A stretch of DNA of 64,000 nt from G963665085 sp963665085 (GCA_963665085.2 CAXXXS010000001.1:1-64000), one strand, 5' to 3'; counted from the stretch's first letter, positions 18,741-28,342 are shown. Program-made: numbers and translations. Notes: a model not told the origin generated them from the sequence alone.

Positions 18741-20594
18741 TCAATCAGAATTAAAAGAAATCTCAAATTCTTTTTTAGTTCTAATCTGTTGATGTTTAAA
18801 AAGCAAAAAATCTTCAATTACCAAAATATCCATTTCAGTTCTCATAAAACTTTTAAATGCATCATCTGGAGTGCAAACAATAGGTTCTCCCCGTTCGTTA
18901 AAACTAGTATTAATTAATACTCCAACACCCGTTGTTAATTTAAACTCCGTTAATAGTGAATACAAAAAAGAATTCTGTTCTGAAGTAACAGTCTGCAAAC
19001 GTGCTGAATAATCAACATGAGTTACAGCAGGTAACATTCCTTTTGGAAAGCTTAATTTATCACGCATTGTCCATTTCGAAAATCCTTCCGGCAAGCATCT
19101 TTCTTCTTTATTTTTTACAGGTACAACAAACTGCATATAAGGAGAATTCCGATCAATATCAAAAAATTCAGAAACATCTTCTTCTAAAACGATTGGAGCA
19201 AACGGACGAAAACTTTCTCTTTTCTTTATACTCTTATTTAAAACCTGTTGCATTTCTTGCTGACATGGATTTGCTAATATAGACCTTGCCCCCAATGCAC
19301 GAGGGCCATATTCCATTCTCCCTTTAAAACACCCTACAACTTTTCCTTCTGATAATAATCTGGCAACCTTATTTATAAGTTCTTTCTCTTTCCCCTGATA
19401 ATCTGCAAATACTGCTTTATTTTTCTTTAAAACTGCTTGTACCTGATTGTTAGTAAAAGAAGGACCTAATAACGAGTTTTTCATTCCATCCTTTAAACTA
19501 ACAAATCGATGTTTGTTGGATGAAAAATGGTACAAACACAATGCAGCTCCGACAGCACCTCCCGCATCACCTGCTGCTGGTTGTATCCAGATGTTTTTAA
19601 ATAAGTTTGATTTTAACAATTTCCCATTAACTACTCCATTTAAGGCAACACCTCCGGATAATACAAGGTTTTCTGCTTGTGTTAAAATTTGAGCTGTTTC
19701 AGCTAATTTTAAAATAATGTCTTCAACTATGTGTTGCACAGCCAAAGCTAAATCAGCATAAACCTGGGTCTGAACAGCGTTCAATGGCGATGGGTCAATC
19801 CCAAACAGGATCCTCCACTTTTTTGTGTTAAACATCTGAAGGCCTGTTGCAAATTCAAAATATTGCATGTTGAGTAAAAAAGAACCATCCGTACGAATAT
19901 CTATTATCTTACTAAGAATGGCTTCTTTAAAGAACCAATAATTATCCGACGAATTATCTCCATAAGGAGCCAAACCCATTAATTTGTATTCGCCACTGTT
20001 CACTTTAAATCCACAGAATGCGGTAAATGCTGAATAAAACAAACCCAGTGAATGAGGGAAATGTAATTCTCTTATCATTCTAATTTTATTATCCTCACCT
20101 TTACAAATTGCTGTAGTTGTCCATTCTCCAACCCCATCTAATGTTAAAATTGCTGCATTTCTGAATGGAGAAGGATAAAATGCACTTGCAGCATGAGAAA
20201 TATGATGTTCCGAAAAATATATACGATATCCGGATATCCCTATTTTAGATAGTTCATTTCTTAGTAATCGTTTAAAAAAAATCTTTTCCTTACTCCATAT
20301 AGGTATTGCTTTTAGGAAACTAATAATCCCTTTGGGAGCAAATACATGATATGTCTCTAATAAGCGTTCAAAACGGATGAAGGGTTTCTCATAAAATACA
20401 ATTTGTTTTATCTCCTTTAGATTTATTCCGGCTTCAGATAAAACATATTGGATAGCATTTTTTGGAAAAGAGGAATCATTTTTTATTCTGGTAAAACGTT
20501 CTTCCTGTGCTGCTGCAATTATTTCTCCATCAATAATCAGTGCTGCTGCACTATCGTGATAAAAAGAAGATATTCCCAGGATTGGCTCACTCAT
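18741..20594 (-). CDS. NodU/CmcH-type O-carbamoyltransferase
   Basis: A 617-residue protein. The start is placed at the ATG at 20594 because the family sequence begins here (SEPILGISSFYHDSAAAL) and an in-frame upstream extension to 20696 would overlap another gene. The N-terminal Kae1-like carbamoyladenylate domain shows HDSAAAL, QEERFTRIKND, HHISHAASAF and DGVGEW; the C-terminal part shows GRMEYGPRALGARSIL and TSFNERGEPIV. Such enzymes transfer carbamoyl from carbamoyl phosphate, via carbamoyl-AMP, to a hydroxyl of a sugar or secondary metabolite. It is the last gene of a tightly spaced four-gene operon (2-base gap to the gene upstream), and its target is probably a cell-surface or secreted glycan modified with help from the SGNH protein. 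No sugar-nucleotide genes are adjacent. Confidence 0.92.
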   Translation of the reverse strand: MSEPILGISSFYHDSAAALIIDGEIIAAAQEERFTRIKNDSSFPKNAIQYVLSEAGINLKEIKQIVFYEKPFIRFERLLETYHVFAPKGIISFLKAIPIWSKEKIFFKRLLRNELSKIGISGYRIYFSEHHISHAASAFYPSPFRNAAILTLDGVGEWTTTAICKGEDNKIRMIRELHFPHSLGLFYSAFTAFCGFKVNSGEYKLMGLAPYGDNSSDNYWFFKEAILSKIIDIRTDGSFLLNMQYFEFATGLQMFNTKKWRILFGIDPSPLNAVQTQVYADLALAVQHIVEDIILKLAETAQILTQAENLVLSGGVALNGVVNGKLLKSNLFKNIWIQPAAGDAGGAVGAALCLYHFSSNKHRFVSLKDGMKNSLLGPSFTNNQVQAVLKKNKAVFADYQGKEKELINKVARLLSEGKVVGCFKGRMEYGPRALGARSILANPCQQEMQQVLNKSIKKRESFRPFAPIVLEEDVSEFFDIDRNSPYMQFVVPVKNKEERCLPEGFSKWTMRDKLSFPKGMLPAVTHVDYSARLQTVTSEQNSFLYSLLTEFKLTTGVGVLINTSFNERGEPIVCTPDDAFKSFMRTEMDILVIEDFLLFKHQQIRTKKEFEISFNSD

Positions 20595-20596
20595 TT

Positions 20597-20746
20597 TTAA
20601 AAAATTGAATATATAAACGGAGCTAAAGCAGAACCAGAAGAAATTACAATCATAAAACCGAGCAATAACAAAAGTAAAATCAAGGGTATTAGCCAAAACT
20701 TTTTTCTGGTTCTCAGGAATCCAAATAAATCATTCAAAAACTCCAT
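20597..20746 (-). CDS. Small membrane protein, DUF5989-like (49 residues)
   Basis: A short gene: ATG at 20746, TAA at 20597-20599, only 2 bases before the carbamoyltransferase ATG. It encodes MEFLNDLFGFLRTRKKFW, a hydrophobic stretch LIPLILLLLLLGFMIVI (about 19-35) and the tail SSGSALAPFIYSIF. The pattern (aromatic and basic N-terminus, one membrane helix, SA-APFIYS-F tail) fits the small DUF5989 family that accompanies carbamoyltransferases. Function unknown; it may anchor the carbamoyltransferase at the membrane or assist the SxtJ-like protein. Tight spacing (2 and 9 bases) and the conserved neighbour set support a real gene. It is short enough to be missed by standard gene callers. Confidence 0.85.
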   Translation of the reverse strand: MEFLNDLFGFLRTRKKFWLIPLILLLLLLGFMIVISSGSALAPFIYSIF

Positions 20747-20755
20747 ATAAAAACT

Positions 20756-21151
20756 TTAGTAAGGTTTTACAATATCTTGAAACTCTAAATCCCTTTCGTT
20801 TGCAATAAAAACAGATGAATCTTCTTTTTTAAACTGTTTAAGTTTTAATGAATCGAATCCAAATGCTGATCGAATAAGTCCGATGGGTGTAAGAATTAAG
20901 AAGAAGAATAGCGTTAGTACTATATAAGGAACAATATTACTCAATACTTTGCCTATAAATAACAGTGCCCATGTAACAGGAAAAATCAATACCGGAACAA
21001 ATAATGTTATCACAAAAAATACAGATACATATAAATAATATGACTCCGGGATTTTCTTATAATAGGCTATAAAGAGTATTGCAACCGACAAAACTGCAAT
21101 TGTTTCATAATAGTTTCTTTTATTAATATTAATTCGAAAAATATTCTCCAT
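20756..21151 (-). CDS. SxtJ-family membrane protein
   Basis: A 131-residue membrane protein with about three hydrophobic segments (roughly 17-31, 39-66, 71-95), the ending TPIGLIRSAFGFDSLKLK and a charged cytoplasmic tail. The tail pattern PIGLI-R and its place between an SGNH protein and a carbamoyltransferase match SxtJ-like proteins known from saxitoxin clusters and many polysaccharide loci, where their function is unresolved. It lies 9 bases from the small DUF5989-like gene and 17 bases from the SGNH gene. The family call rests on both pattern and context. Confidence 0.8.
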   Translation of the reverse strand: MENIFRININKRNYYETIAVLSVAILFIAYYKKIPESYYLYVSVFFVITLFVPVLIFPVTWALLFIGKVLSNIVPYIVLTLFFFLILTPIGLIRSAFGFDSLKLKQFKKEDSSVFIANERDLEFQDIVKPY

Positions 21152-21168
21152 TTATTACAATCTTTTTT

Positions 21169-23055
21169 TCATTCTTTTAACTTGCTTCTAAGAATTGTTG
21201 CAACCTTGTTACCTGGTTCTATTTTTAACAATTCATCTACATAGTATTTTGTTTTTGAATAGAGTCCAAAATTGTAATATAATTTTGAAAGGGATTCATA
21301 CAATTCGACATTACCATGTTTTTCATTAACCTGCTGTTCTAAGATTTCTATAAGTAAAAGATCCTCCTTCATTTTTTTAATTAATCTTTCATCCAATTGT
21401 CCAACATTTTCAGAATTTAAAATTGAAAGCAATGCCTTATAGTTTTCTGACTGAACTCCTGTTTTTACACAATAAACAAGATTAGTCATACCTGGTTGAA
21501 GCTCAAATGATGCTTTAAAATATGTAAATGCTTTTTTATAATCTTTTATGTTTTCTGCAAACTGACCCGATTTAAGACAAAAATCATTATTCTTTGGGTA
21601 AGCCAAAGCTAAAGATTCCATTACCTTTAGCATGCCAATATAATCCTGCTTCTCTAAGTAATATTGATAAAGTTTTTCCATAGCAGTATTCCAATCAATT
21701 GATTTTACAGCTAATCCACCAGCAAGTATTTCCGGCATTGTTTTACCAGTAACATCGATTTCCGGCATTACCTCATTAAAAGGCCATTGAGAACGTAAGA
21801 TTAAGTTGGTATATGCTCCTAAAAGAGAATCCATTTCAGTGATTGGCAACTTATTAAAATCAAATTTTCTCTGGCAATCCTCTTGAATGGCAAACGAATA
21901 ATAATTCAAAAGCGAGAAATAAAAACTTTCAGCAATTAAATAATACCCATACAAATTAGGATGTAGATGTTCCAGTATTAATTCACTCCCAATAATGCCA
22001 CCTTCTGAGTGTTCTACAAAACAATTTTTAACTGGGACTAAAATTGCACCATATTGCTCAGCTAAAATCTCAATACTTTTATTGATCTCTTCTGGTGCGC
22101 GAAATCGGAGCATGTCCTCATCTTTCGCTTTAACAAAACAAACCTGCGCACTATCAAAATTATTGGCTAACAAAAATCCCTTTCCCTTGTCATAGTAAAA
22201 ATCTGCATTGTTAATTATAATAGAATCACTAATAAATGGCTTCTGATCTTTTAGATTAGAGACAAGGGTTCCAATAAAAACAGGAATTTTTTGATCCTGA
22301 AAAACAGATAACAATTCAGACATGTTATCATTGAATTGTTCCAAACCCAAATTATATAGATGAGAATCTTTTTTTATCTCCTTTCCTGAAGCAACCATTC
22401 GCTCCATCAGGGTTGTGCTTAGATCGATTTTATCTTTTTTGCTTAACAGACCTGACAACTTCATCAATTGCTGACCAAGTCTTAATTTCTTAAATCCTAT
22501 ACTTACTTTTTTTAATCCTCCGGGTAATTCAGCATTGCTTGTTGAGCCAACACCTAAAGCCCCATAATACTCATTATGTCCTGCATAAATAAGAATACCA
22601 TCTGGATTCTGTTCTGCTAATTCTTTAGAAAAATCGAGTAACGTATATGAATTTATCGCAGTTAAAGAGAGATTTATAATCTCAATATTTTTTTCGGGAT
22701 AAGATTGATTTAACTTATATTGAAGCATACGATGGAAAGAGCCATTATTCTCATAGGGAAAACCATAGGCAGTGGAACCACCAAGGACAAAAAATCTTAA
22801 TGTCCCCTCCTTCTTCTCGTTCCTGAATGGTTCAATAAAACCACGGGTTGCATTTTCTTCCTCTGAGAAATACCTAAGAGACACATTGGGATTTAATATC
22901 AGGAAATCTTCATCTTCAGGATAATTAATAAAAAGACTTAGATCATATCCTACATTGAATAGTCTTAACAGAATTTCAATAAAAAACAAAAGAAAGAAAG
23001 GCAATAAAACAGCAATAAATCTGAAGACTCTTTCATTTTTTACCCTTTCTTTCAT
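21169..23055 (-). CDS. Membrane-anchored SGNH/GDSL hydrolase with C-terminal TPR repeats
   Basis: A 628-residue protein. Basic residues and one membrane segment (about 12-30) are followed by an SGNH hydrolase domain: block I GGSTAYG with Ser94, block III GHNE with Asn161, and block V EHLHPN with His365. Glu362 stands where an Asp is usual. The C-terminal 180 or so residues (about 450-625) have the helical repeat pattern of TPRs (KAFTYFKASFELQPGMTNLVY, LYYNFGLYSKTKYYVDELLKIEPGN). Such domains deacylate or acylate glycans outside the cytoplasmic membrane. It is the first gene of the carbamoyltransferase operon, so it may add or remove acyl groups on the same glycan. It is the only gene here with a long leader region for a promoter. 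Confidence 0.85.
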   Translation of the reverse strand: MKERVKNERVFRFIAVLLPFFLLFFIEILLRLFNVGYDLSLFINYPEDEDFLILNPNVSLRYFSEEENATRGFIEPFRNEKKEGTLRFFVLGGSTAYGFPYENNGSFHRMLQYKLNQSYPEKNIEIINLSLTAINSYTLLDFSKELAEQNPDGILIYAGHNEYYGALGVGSTSNAELPGGLKKVSIGFKKLRLGQQLMKLSGLLSKKDKIDLSTTLMERMVASGKEIKKDSHLYNLGLEQFNDNMSELLSVFQDQKIPVFIGTLVSNLKDQKPFISDSIIINNADFYYDKGKGFLLANNFDSAQVCFVKAKDEDMLRFRAPEEINKSIEILAEQYGAILVPVKNCFVEHSEGGIIGSELILEHLHPNLYGYYLIAESFYFSLLNYYSFAIQEDCQRKFDFNKLPITEMDSLLGAYTNLILRSQWPFNEVMPEIDVTGKTMPEILAGGLAVKSIDWNTAMEKLYQYYLEKQDYIGMLKVMESLALAYPKNNDFCLKSGQFAENIKDYKKAFTYFKASFELQPGMTNLVYCVKTGVQSENYKALLSILNSENVGQLDERLIKKMKEDLLLIEILEQQVNEKHGNVELYESLSKLYYNFGLYSKTKYYVDELLKIEPGNKVATILRSKLKE

Positions 23056-23101
23056 TTCTTCCCTATTGTCGCTATAAATTTTATTTTAATCTGTTTTTTT
23101 T

Positions 23102-23234
23102 ATGAGGTTGCCCAGAAAGAAACTCTGACAGGTCTAGTGACTCTGTCAGGTTTCTGCAATTAATTGATATAACCTATCAGAGTTTGAAGAACCTGACAGA
23201 GTTTACAATCAAATGACTTTATGAACAATCTCAT
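23102..23234. repeat. Intergenic repeat with four CTGACAGAGTTT-type arms
   Basis: A 133-base element between susD and the SGNH operon. Ends ATGAGGTTG and CAATCTCAT are near-perfect inverted copies. Inside are four related 14-15-base arms: AAACTCTGACAGGT (23120-23133), GACTCTGTCAGGTTT (23139-23153), AACCTATCAGAGTTT (23171-23185) and AACCTGACAGAGTTT (23190-23204). They can fold as nested stems and are alternately inverted. It shares its left end and length with the repeat at 5910-6041. It lies directly in front of the SGNH operon and downstream of susD, so it could act on either transcript. Confidence 0.75.
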
Positions 23235-23249
23235 TATCTTTCTAAAGAA

Positions 23250-24818
23250 TTAATAACCTGTGCTAGATGTCATAGCTGAATTATTTTCTAATTCTTTAAT
23301 TGGTATTGGAAGATAATTATCTATTGGATCGTCGAAATTAATCGTTCCAGCATTTGTTTTTACATAGCGTGAACATTCTTCATCAGCAATTCCCCATCTT
23401 ACAATATCAAACCATCGATGTCCTTCATTAAAAAGTTCTCTAAAACGTTCTTCTCTGATTGAATCTCTCAATTGAGTTCCTGTTAATCCAGTATAATCAA
23501 CAATTGCATTTGCGATATCTGGATCGCTATTGTAAGCTCTTCTTCTTACTTTATTAACATATTCCAATGCTGTATTATCCTCTCCCAAAGCATTTAATGT
23601 TTCAGCATACATAAGATAAACATCGGCTAAACGCATCATATGGTAGTTTGCACCGTATCCGACGTTTGTAGTAAAAACTGAAAAATCCTGTGGAATATAT
23701 TTTTTATAACTCCATCCTAATGTATTTTCATCACCGGTGAATGCTTCAAGTACGATCTGTTCTCCTTTTGAGTTTGTCACTGTATCAACACCAGGCTCTA
23801 ATGCATTTATACGTAATCTGGGATCACTTCCAAAACGTTTTATATTTTCATCATGAGGCCAAACATTGCTCCATCCTGTTCCCTTAGGTGCAGTAATAAG
23901 TGCAAGCCTTGTTCCCAGCCCGCCAAAACCAGAAGCGTTTTCAAAATCAATACGGAAATTTAATTCCCAAATTGACTCTTCACTAAATTCTGTTTCACCA
24001 TGGAATAATCCATCATATTCATCAAAAGGAACAAGAGCAAGTTCATCATTTGAAACTATTTCAGTAAAATAATTTTTTGCTTTGGTATAATCTTCTTTAT
24101 AAAGGTAAACCTTACCCAGGTAACCTTTTGCTGCATAAGCGTCAACACGGGCTGCATCATTATCATCCCACTCATCGGGTAACATGTCCTCTGCTTTTAA
24201 CAAGTCTTCGATAATCTGCTCATATATACTATTAACAGAAGCCCTGGGAACATTTACATCATTTAAGGTTTTAGGGACAGTTGTAATTAGCGGCACGGCT
24301 AATTTAGTACCGTCAACAGCTGGTGTACTTTCTCCCCACAACCTAACAAGTGTAAAATAAGCCCATGCTCTTAAAAAATAGGCCTCTCCCAACATTTGAT
24401 TTACTCGTTCTACCTCTGAACTAATCATATTCTCTTCCTGATATACCTGTGCATTTTCTAAAAAATCATTTGCCCTGGTTACTACACGATATAATCCTCT
24501 CCATGTATTATGTACAATACTATTATCAGAAGTTACTTCATTGGTTCCTAACTGGTTCCAGGCAGCAGTTCCAAGCCAGTCCTGATCACTGGTATGAGCT
24601 AACATCGGAGCAACCTTAGCAGGATAATCCATACCGTATAATTCAGCAGAATTAATTGATGAATAAATTCCATTCAAAGCAAGTTCAAGGTTACTCAGGT
24701 TTGTAAAAAATGTTTCTGCTGCTAACTCATTCTCATTATTTATATTTAGAAATTCATCAGAACATCCAAATGATATAAATAAAAGAACACTCAGTAATAT
24801 ATTTATTATTTTTTTCAT
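23250..24818 (-). CDS. SusD/RagB-family glycan-binding lipoprotein
   Basis: A 522-residue outer-membrane lipoprotein with a lipobox ending at Cys19 (SFGCSDEF). SusD hallmarks include ELALNGIYSSI, MLGEAYFLRAWAYFTLVRLWGE, MRLADVYLMYAETLNALGEDN and RFRELFNEGHRWFDIVRWG. It binds glycan at the cell surface together with SusC encoded 30 bases upstream. Its C-terminal ending IPIKELENNSAMTSSTGY is typical. The nearest carbohydrate-active genes are GH92 and GH2, so an alpha-mannose or beta-galactose containing glycan is plausible. Confidence 0.95.
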   Translation of the reverse strand: MKKIINILLSVLLFISFGCSDEFLNINNENELAAETFFTNLSNLELALNGIYSSINSAELYGMDYPAKVAPMLAHTSDQDWLGTAAWNQLGTNEVTSDNSIVHNTWRGLYRVVTRANDFLENAQVYQEENMISSEVERVNQMLGEAYFLRAWAYFTLVRLWGESTPAVDGTKLAVPLITTVPKTLNDVNVPRASVNSIYEQIIEDLLKAEDMLPDEWDDNDAARVDAYAAKGYLGKVYLYKEDYTKAKNYFTEIVSNDELALVPFDEYDGLFHGETEFSEESIWELNFRIDFENASGFGGLGTRLALITAPKGTGWSNVWPHDENIKRFGSDPRLRINALEPGVDTVTNSKGEQIVLEAFTGDENTLGWSYKKYIPQDFSVFTTNVGYGANYHMMRLADVYLMYAETLNALGEDNTALEYVNKVRRRAYNSDPDIANAIVDYTGLTGTQLRDSIREERFRELFNEGHRWFDIVRWGIADEECSRYVKTNAGTINFDDPIDNYLPIPIKELENNSAMTSSTGY

Positions 24819-24848
24819 TTGTTTCTTATTTAATATTCAATTTGTAAA

Positions 24849-27800
24849 TTATAAACCTAAATTAATTCCAAAACTAACAGTACGAGTTTGTGGGTAAGAG
24901 TTATTATCAATACCTCTTGCGGTATTACTACCAGCTAATTCAGGATCAATTCCAGAATACTTTGTAAATGTTAGTAGATTGTCAACATTAACGAAAATAC
25001 GACCTCTCTCAACATTAATTTTTTTCAATATTGATGCAGGTAAATTATATCCAAGTTGAACATTTCTTACTTTTAGATATGCTCCATTTTCAACAAAATA
25101 AGAAGATGGTTTTCTAAAATTACCATTTGGATCTGTCTGATGTAATCTTGGCTGATCAGTTGGATTTTCTGCTGTCCATGCATTTAAAGCCTGTGTTGAT
25201 GCATTGTAATCACTAAATAATGTTTGATACAATGCTTTAGAACCATTAAATATATCTACACCCTGAACACCTTGTAAGAAAATATTAAGGTCTAAATTTC
25301 TCCACTCCAGACTTGTTGTGAAACCATAAATCATTTTAGGCCAAGGATTACCCAGAAATGTCCTGTCATCTTCAGTTATTTCATTATCTCCATTTAAATC
25401 TTTGTATTTAAAATCTCCTGCAGCAGTTCCACTAGCCTGATAAATTCCATCCGGAGCTAACGCATTTAGGGCTTCTACTTCTGAATCTGATTGAAATATT
25501 TTTTCAACTTCATATCCATAAAAACTTCCTAATGGCATACCAACTTCAGATCTGGAAGTTGAAGCGCCTGCATAAGAAAATACTATACCTGCATTTCCAG
25601 AAGTAATACTAGCATCTTCAACCAATTTAGTTAACTCATTTTTCATAAATGAACTATTGGCAGAAATATTAATTCTTAAATCATTAATCTGTTCTCTATA
25701 ATTTAATGCAACTTCAAATCCTGAATTTTTCATTTCACCAATATTCATTTCAACAGGTTGTGTATCTGCATAAATATAGGAAAGTCCTACTGTAGGCGGT
25801 AATTGAATGGCATACAACATATCTGAAGTCTTCTTAACGTAATAATCCATTGTTAAAAAGAATTTATTATCAAGGATTCCTAAATCAACTCCAATATCAT
25901 TCATGGTGATTTCTTCCCACTTAACATCTTCGTTTGAAAATTTACTTAGGTAAAAACCTGCCACCTTGTTAGCTGCAGCAACATCAAATGCATAGTTTGA
26001 ACGATAATTTGAATATGTTTTGGTATATAAGAATGAACTAATATTATCAGAACCTAAAGTTCCTGAGCTCACTCTTAATTTAAGATTTGATATAAAATCA
26101 ATATCCTTTAGGAAATCTTCTTCAGAAATACGCCATCCTGCAGACAAAGAAGGAAATACCCCCCAAAGATTGTTACTTCCAAACTTAGGAGAAGAAGCAT
26201 CTCTGCGGACACTTGCTTCCAACAAATACTTTTCGTTGTAATTATAGTTAAATCTGCCAAACTGAGATAATATTGCATATTTATTTACCGTTCCTGTAAC
26301 TGATGCATCCCCGGTTGCCAGACTTAAACTCCATGATACATCTAGAGGAAGATTAGTTTTTGCTGCAGTAGCAGTTACACTCTCACCTCTAATTGCTTCG
26401 TAACCAGCCATTACTTTAAACTCATGATTCCCCAATGATTTCTCATATGAAAGTATATAGTTTGCGGTTAGATTCTGATAATCGGTATTCGTATAAGATA
26501 ATTTATTCATTGTGTCTGCAAAACCGCCATAATAGTATGCTTCAACAAAATTACTTTGAGTAAAACTGTAATAATTTATACCAAATGTTGTTCGAAACAT
26601 TAATCCTTCCAACAAATCAATTTCTAAATATGTATTCCCATCGAAACGATTATATTTATTTTCAACATGATTCTGGCGTTGCCAACCAATAGGGTTAGCT
26701 CCCTGGAAATAAGTTGGAGCAATACCCCATCCACCATATTCATTTGTCTCATCATAAATATTAAATAATGGTATTGATCTCCATGGAATACCTCCTCCTG
26801 TTGTACTACTGTTTGATGCAGTAGTGGGATTTTCAACTGTCCTGGAGATTAAAAATGATTCGCCTAAACGAACCCTGTCACTAAAAAGTTTAAAGTCTGA
26901 ATTTGCCCTTAAGCTATAACGTTGAAATTTATTGTCAATTACAATTCCATCTTCATCGTCATAACCACCAGACAAATAATAATTTGCTTTATCATTTCCG
27001 TTGGAGATAGAGAGCGTATAACTTTGTTCTAAACCGCTACCATCGTAAAAAGCACCTAACCAGTCTGTATCAGGTAAACCAGACTCACTCCAAGAAGTTT
27101 CAGGAGCCATACCTGCAGCTTCTCTAGACTGAGTTGCGCATTGAATATATTGATCTCTTTTAAGTAATTCCGGCATATTCATAGCTGAACTTTTACCAAA
27201 ATTTGCTTTAAAATTTACGTTTAACTTATCTGTATTCTTTCCTCTTTTAGTAGTAACTAAAATAACACCATGAGCTGATTGAGCTCCGTATATTGCAGAA
27301 GCAGAAGCATCTTTTAGAATCTCGATTGACTCGATATCAGCAATATCAAAATAATTTCCAGTCCCCATTCGAACACCGTCAACAATCCACAAAGGACTTG
27401 TTTCTCCTAGAGAACCAACACCACGAATATGAATAGATGGTGCTTTTCCTGGTTGTCCTGAGCCACTTGCTACCATTACACCTGCTGCCTTACCTCTTAA
27501 AGCTTCGTCAACACGGTGAACAGAAAGATGTTCCAAATCATCTGATTTTACTGAAGATATTGCACCAGTCACGTTTGAACGTTTTTGAGCACCATAACCA
27601 ACAACTACAACTTCATCAAGTGCCTGAATATCTTCAACAAGCACAACATTTATCGTTGTTTGATTCTCAACATTTAATTCTTCTGTCAGATAACCAACAT
27701 AAGAAAAACTTAAAACTGCACTTGGAGAAACAACTGAAATTGTATATTCTCCATCTAAGTTTGTAACAGTTCCATTAGAAGTTCCTTTTTCCAAAACATT

Positions 27801-28280
27801 AACTCCTGGCAATGACAACCCATTTGAATCGGTTATTTTTCCTTTTATAACAATGCTCTGTCTGGCAAATTTATCAGTTAGAGGAACCATTGACTGAGAG
27901 TTAACAGGTGATAATGATTCATCCTTAAAAATAATAATCTGCCTGTCGAAAATTTTGTATGAATTATTTGTATTCTTAAAAATTTCATCCAAAACCTCTT
28001 CAATATAACTATTACTAACGGTTAAGCTAACCTTACGACTTACATCTATTGCATCATCAAGGTAAAAGAATATGAACTCACTTTCTGATTCAATCCCTTT
28101 AAACACTTCTCCCAGTGTTTTATCACTGAAATTAAGATCAAAAGTTTTGTTCTGCGAGTAGGTATTACTTGCATTTACCGTTAATACTCCTACAAAAAAA
28201 GAAAAAAATAAAAATCTCATCGTTAACAATAACATCTTCATTAATGGGTATAATTTTACCCGTTCAAAATTTTTTTTCAT
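24849..28280 (-). CDS. SusC-family TonB-dependent transporter with STN domain
   Basis: A 1143-residue outer-membrane transporter: hydrophobic leader about 14-38, STN domain about 46-119 (TLGEVFKGIESESEF), carboxypeptidase-regulatory-like domain about 143-220, TonB-box/plug start DEVVVVGYGAQKR, and a barrel ending in SFGINLGL. The STN domain should pass the substrate signal to the FecR at 28402. A hairpin and a perfect 15-base palindrome (28320-28334, ATCGTTT-A-AAACGAT) lie in its leader. It works with the SusD immediately downstream. Confidence 0.96.
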   Translation of the reverse strand: MKKNFERVKLYPLMKMLLLTMRFLFFSFFVGVLTVNASNTYSQNKTFDLNFSDKTLGEVFKGIESESEFIFFYLDDAIDVSRKVSLTVSNSYIEEVLDEIFKNTNNSYKIFDRQIIIFKDESLSPVNSQSMVPLTDKFARQSIVIKGKITDSNGLSLPGVNVLEKGTSNGTVTNLDGEYTISVVSPSAVLSFSYVGYLTEELNVENQTTINVVLVEDIQALDEVVVVGYGAQKRSNVTGAISSVKSDDLEHLSVHRVDEALRGKAAGVMVASGSGQPGKAPSIHIRGVGSLGETSPLWIVDGVRMGTGNYFDIADIESIEILKDASASAIYGAQSAHGVILVTTKRGKNTDKLNVNFKANFGKSSAMNMPELLKRDQYIQCATQSREAAGMAPETSWSESGLPDTDWLGAFYDGSGLEQSYTLSISNGNDKANYYLSGGYDDEDGIVIDNKFQRYSLRANSDFKLFSDRVRLGESFLISRTVENPTTASNSSTTGGGIPWRSIPLFNIYDETNEYGGWGIAPTYFQGANPIGWQRQNHVENKYNRFDGNTYLEIDLLEGLMFRTTFGINYYSFTQSNFVEAYYYGGFADTMNKLSYTNTDYQNLTANYILSYEKSLGNHEFKVMAGYEAIRGESVTATAAKTNLPLDVSWSLSLATGDASVTGTVNKYAILSQFGRFNYNYNEKYLLEASVRRDASSPKFGSNNLWGVFPSLSAGWRISEEDFLKDIDFISNLKLRVSSGTLGSDNISSFLYTKTYSNYRSNYAFDVAAANKVAGFYLSKFSNEDVKWEEITMNDIGVDLGILDNKFFLTMDYYVKKTSDMLYAIQLPPTVGLSYIYADTQPVEMNIGEMKNSGFEVALNYREQINDLRINISANSSFMKNELTKLVEDASITSGNAGIVFSYAGASTSRSEVGMPLGSFYGYEVEKIFQSDSEVEALNALAPDGIYQASGTAAGDFKYKDLNGDNEITEDDRTFLGNPWPKMIYGFTTSLEWRNLDLNIFLQGVQGVDIFNGSKALYQTLFSDYNASTQALNAWTAENPTDQPRLHQTDPNGNFRKPSSYFVENGAYLKVRNVQLGYNLPASILKKINVERGRIFVNVDNLLTFTKYSGIDPELAGSNTARGIDNNSYPQTRTVSFGINLGL

Positions 28281-28342
28281 TAAATTTGAATTTTTAAAAG
28301 TTAGTATTAAGTACTACGAATCGTTTAAAACGATTTTGAATT

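Noticed and set aside
20595..20696. In-frame N-terminal extension of the carbamoyltransferase up to 20696
   Set aside because: The extension lies inside the small DUF5989-like gene and is not family-like; the conserved start MSEPILGISSFYHDSAAAL begins at 20594.
27437..27766. + strand open frame of 109 codons inside the second susC gene
   Set aside because: Antisense to a confident SusC plug region with low-complexity composition and no homology pattern.
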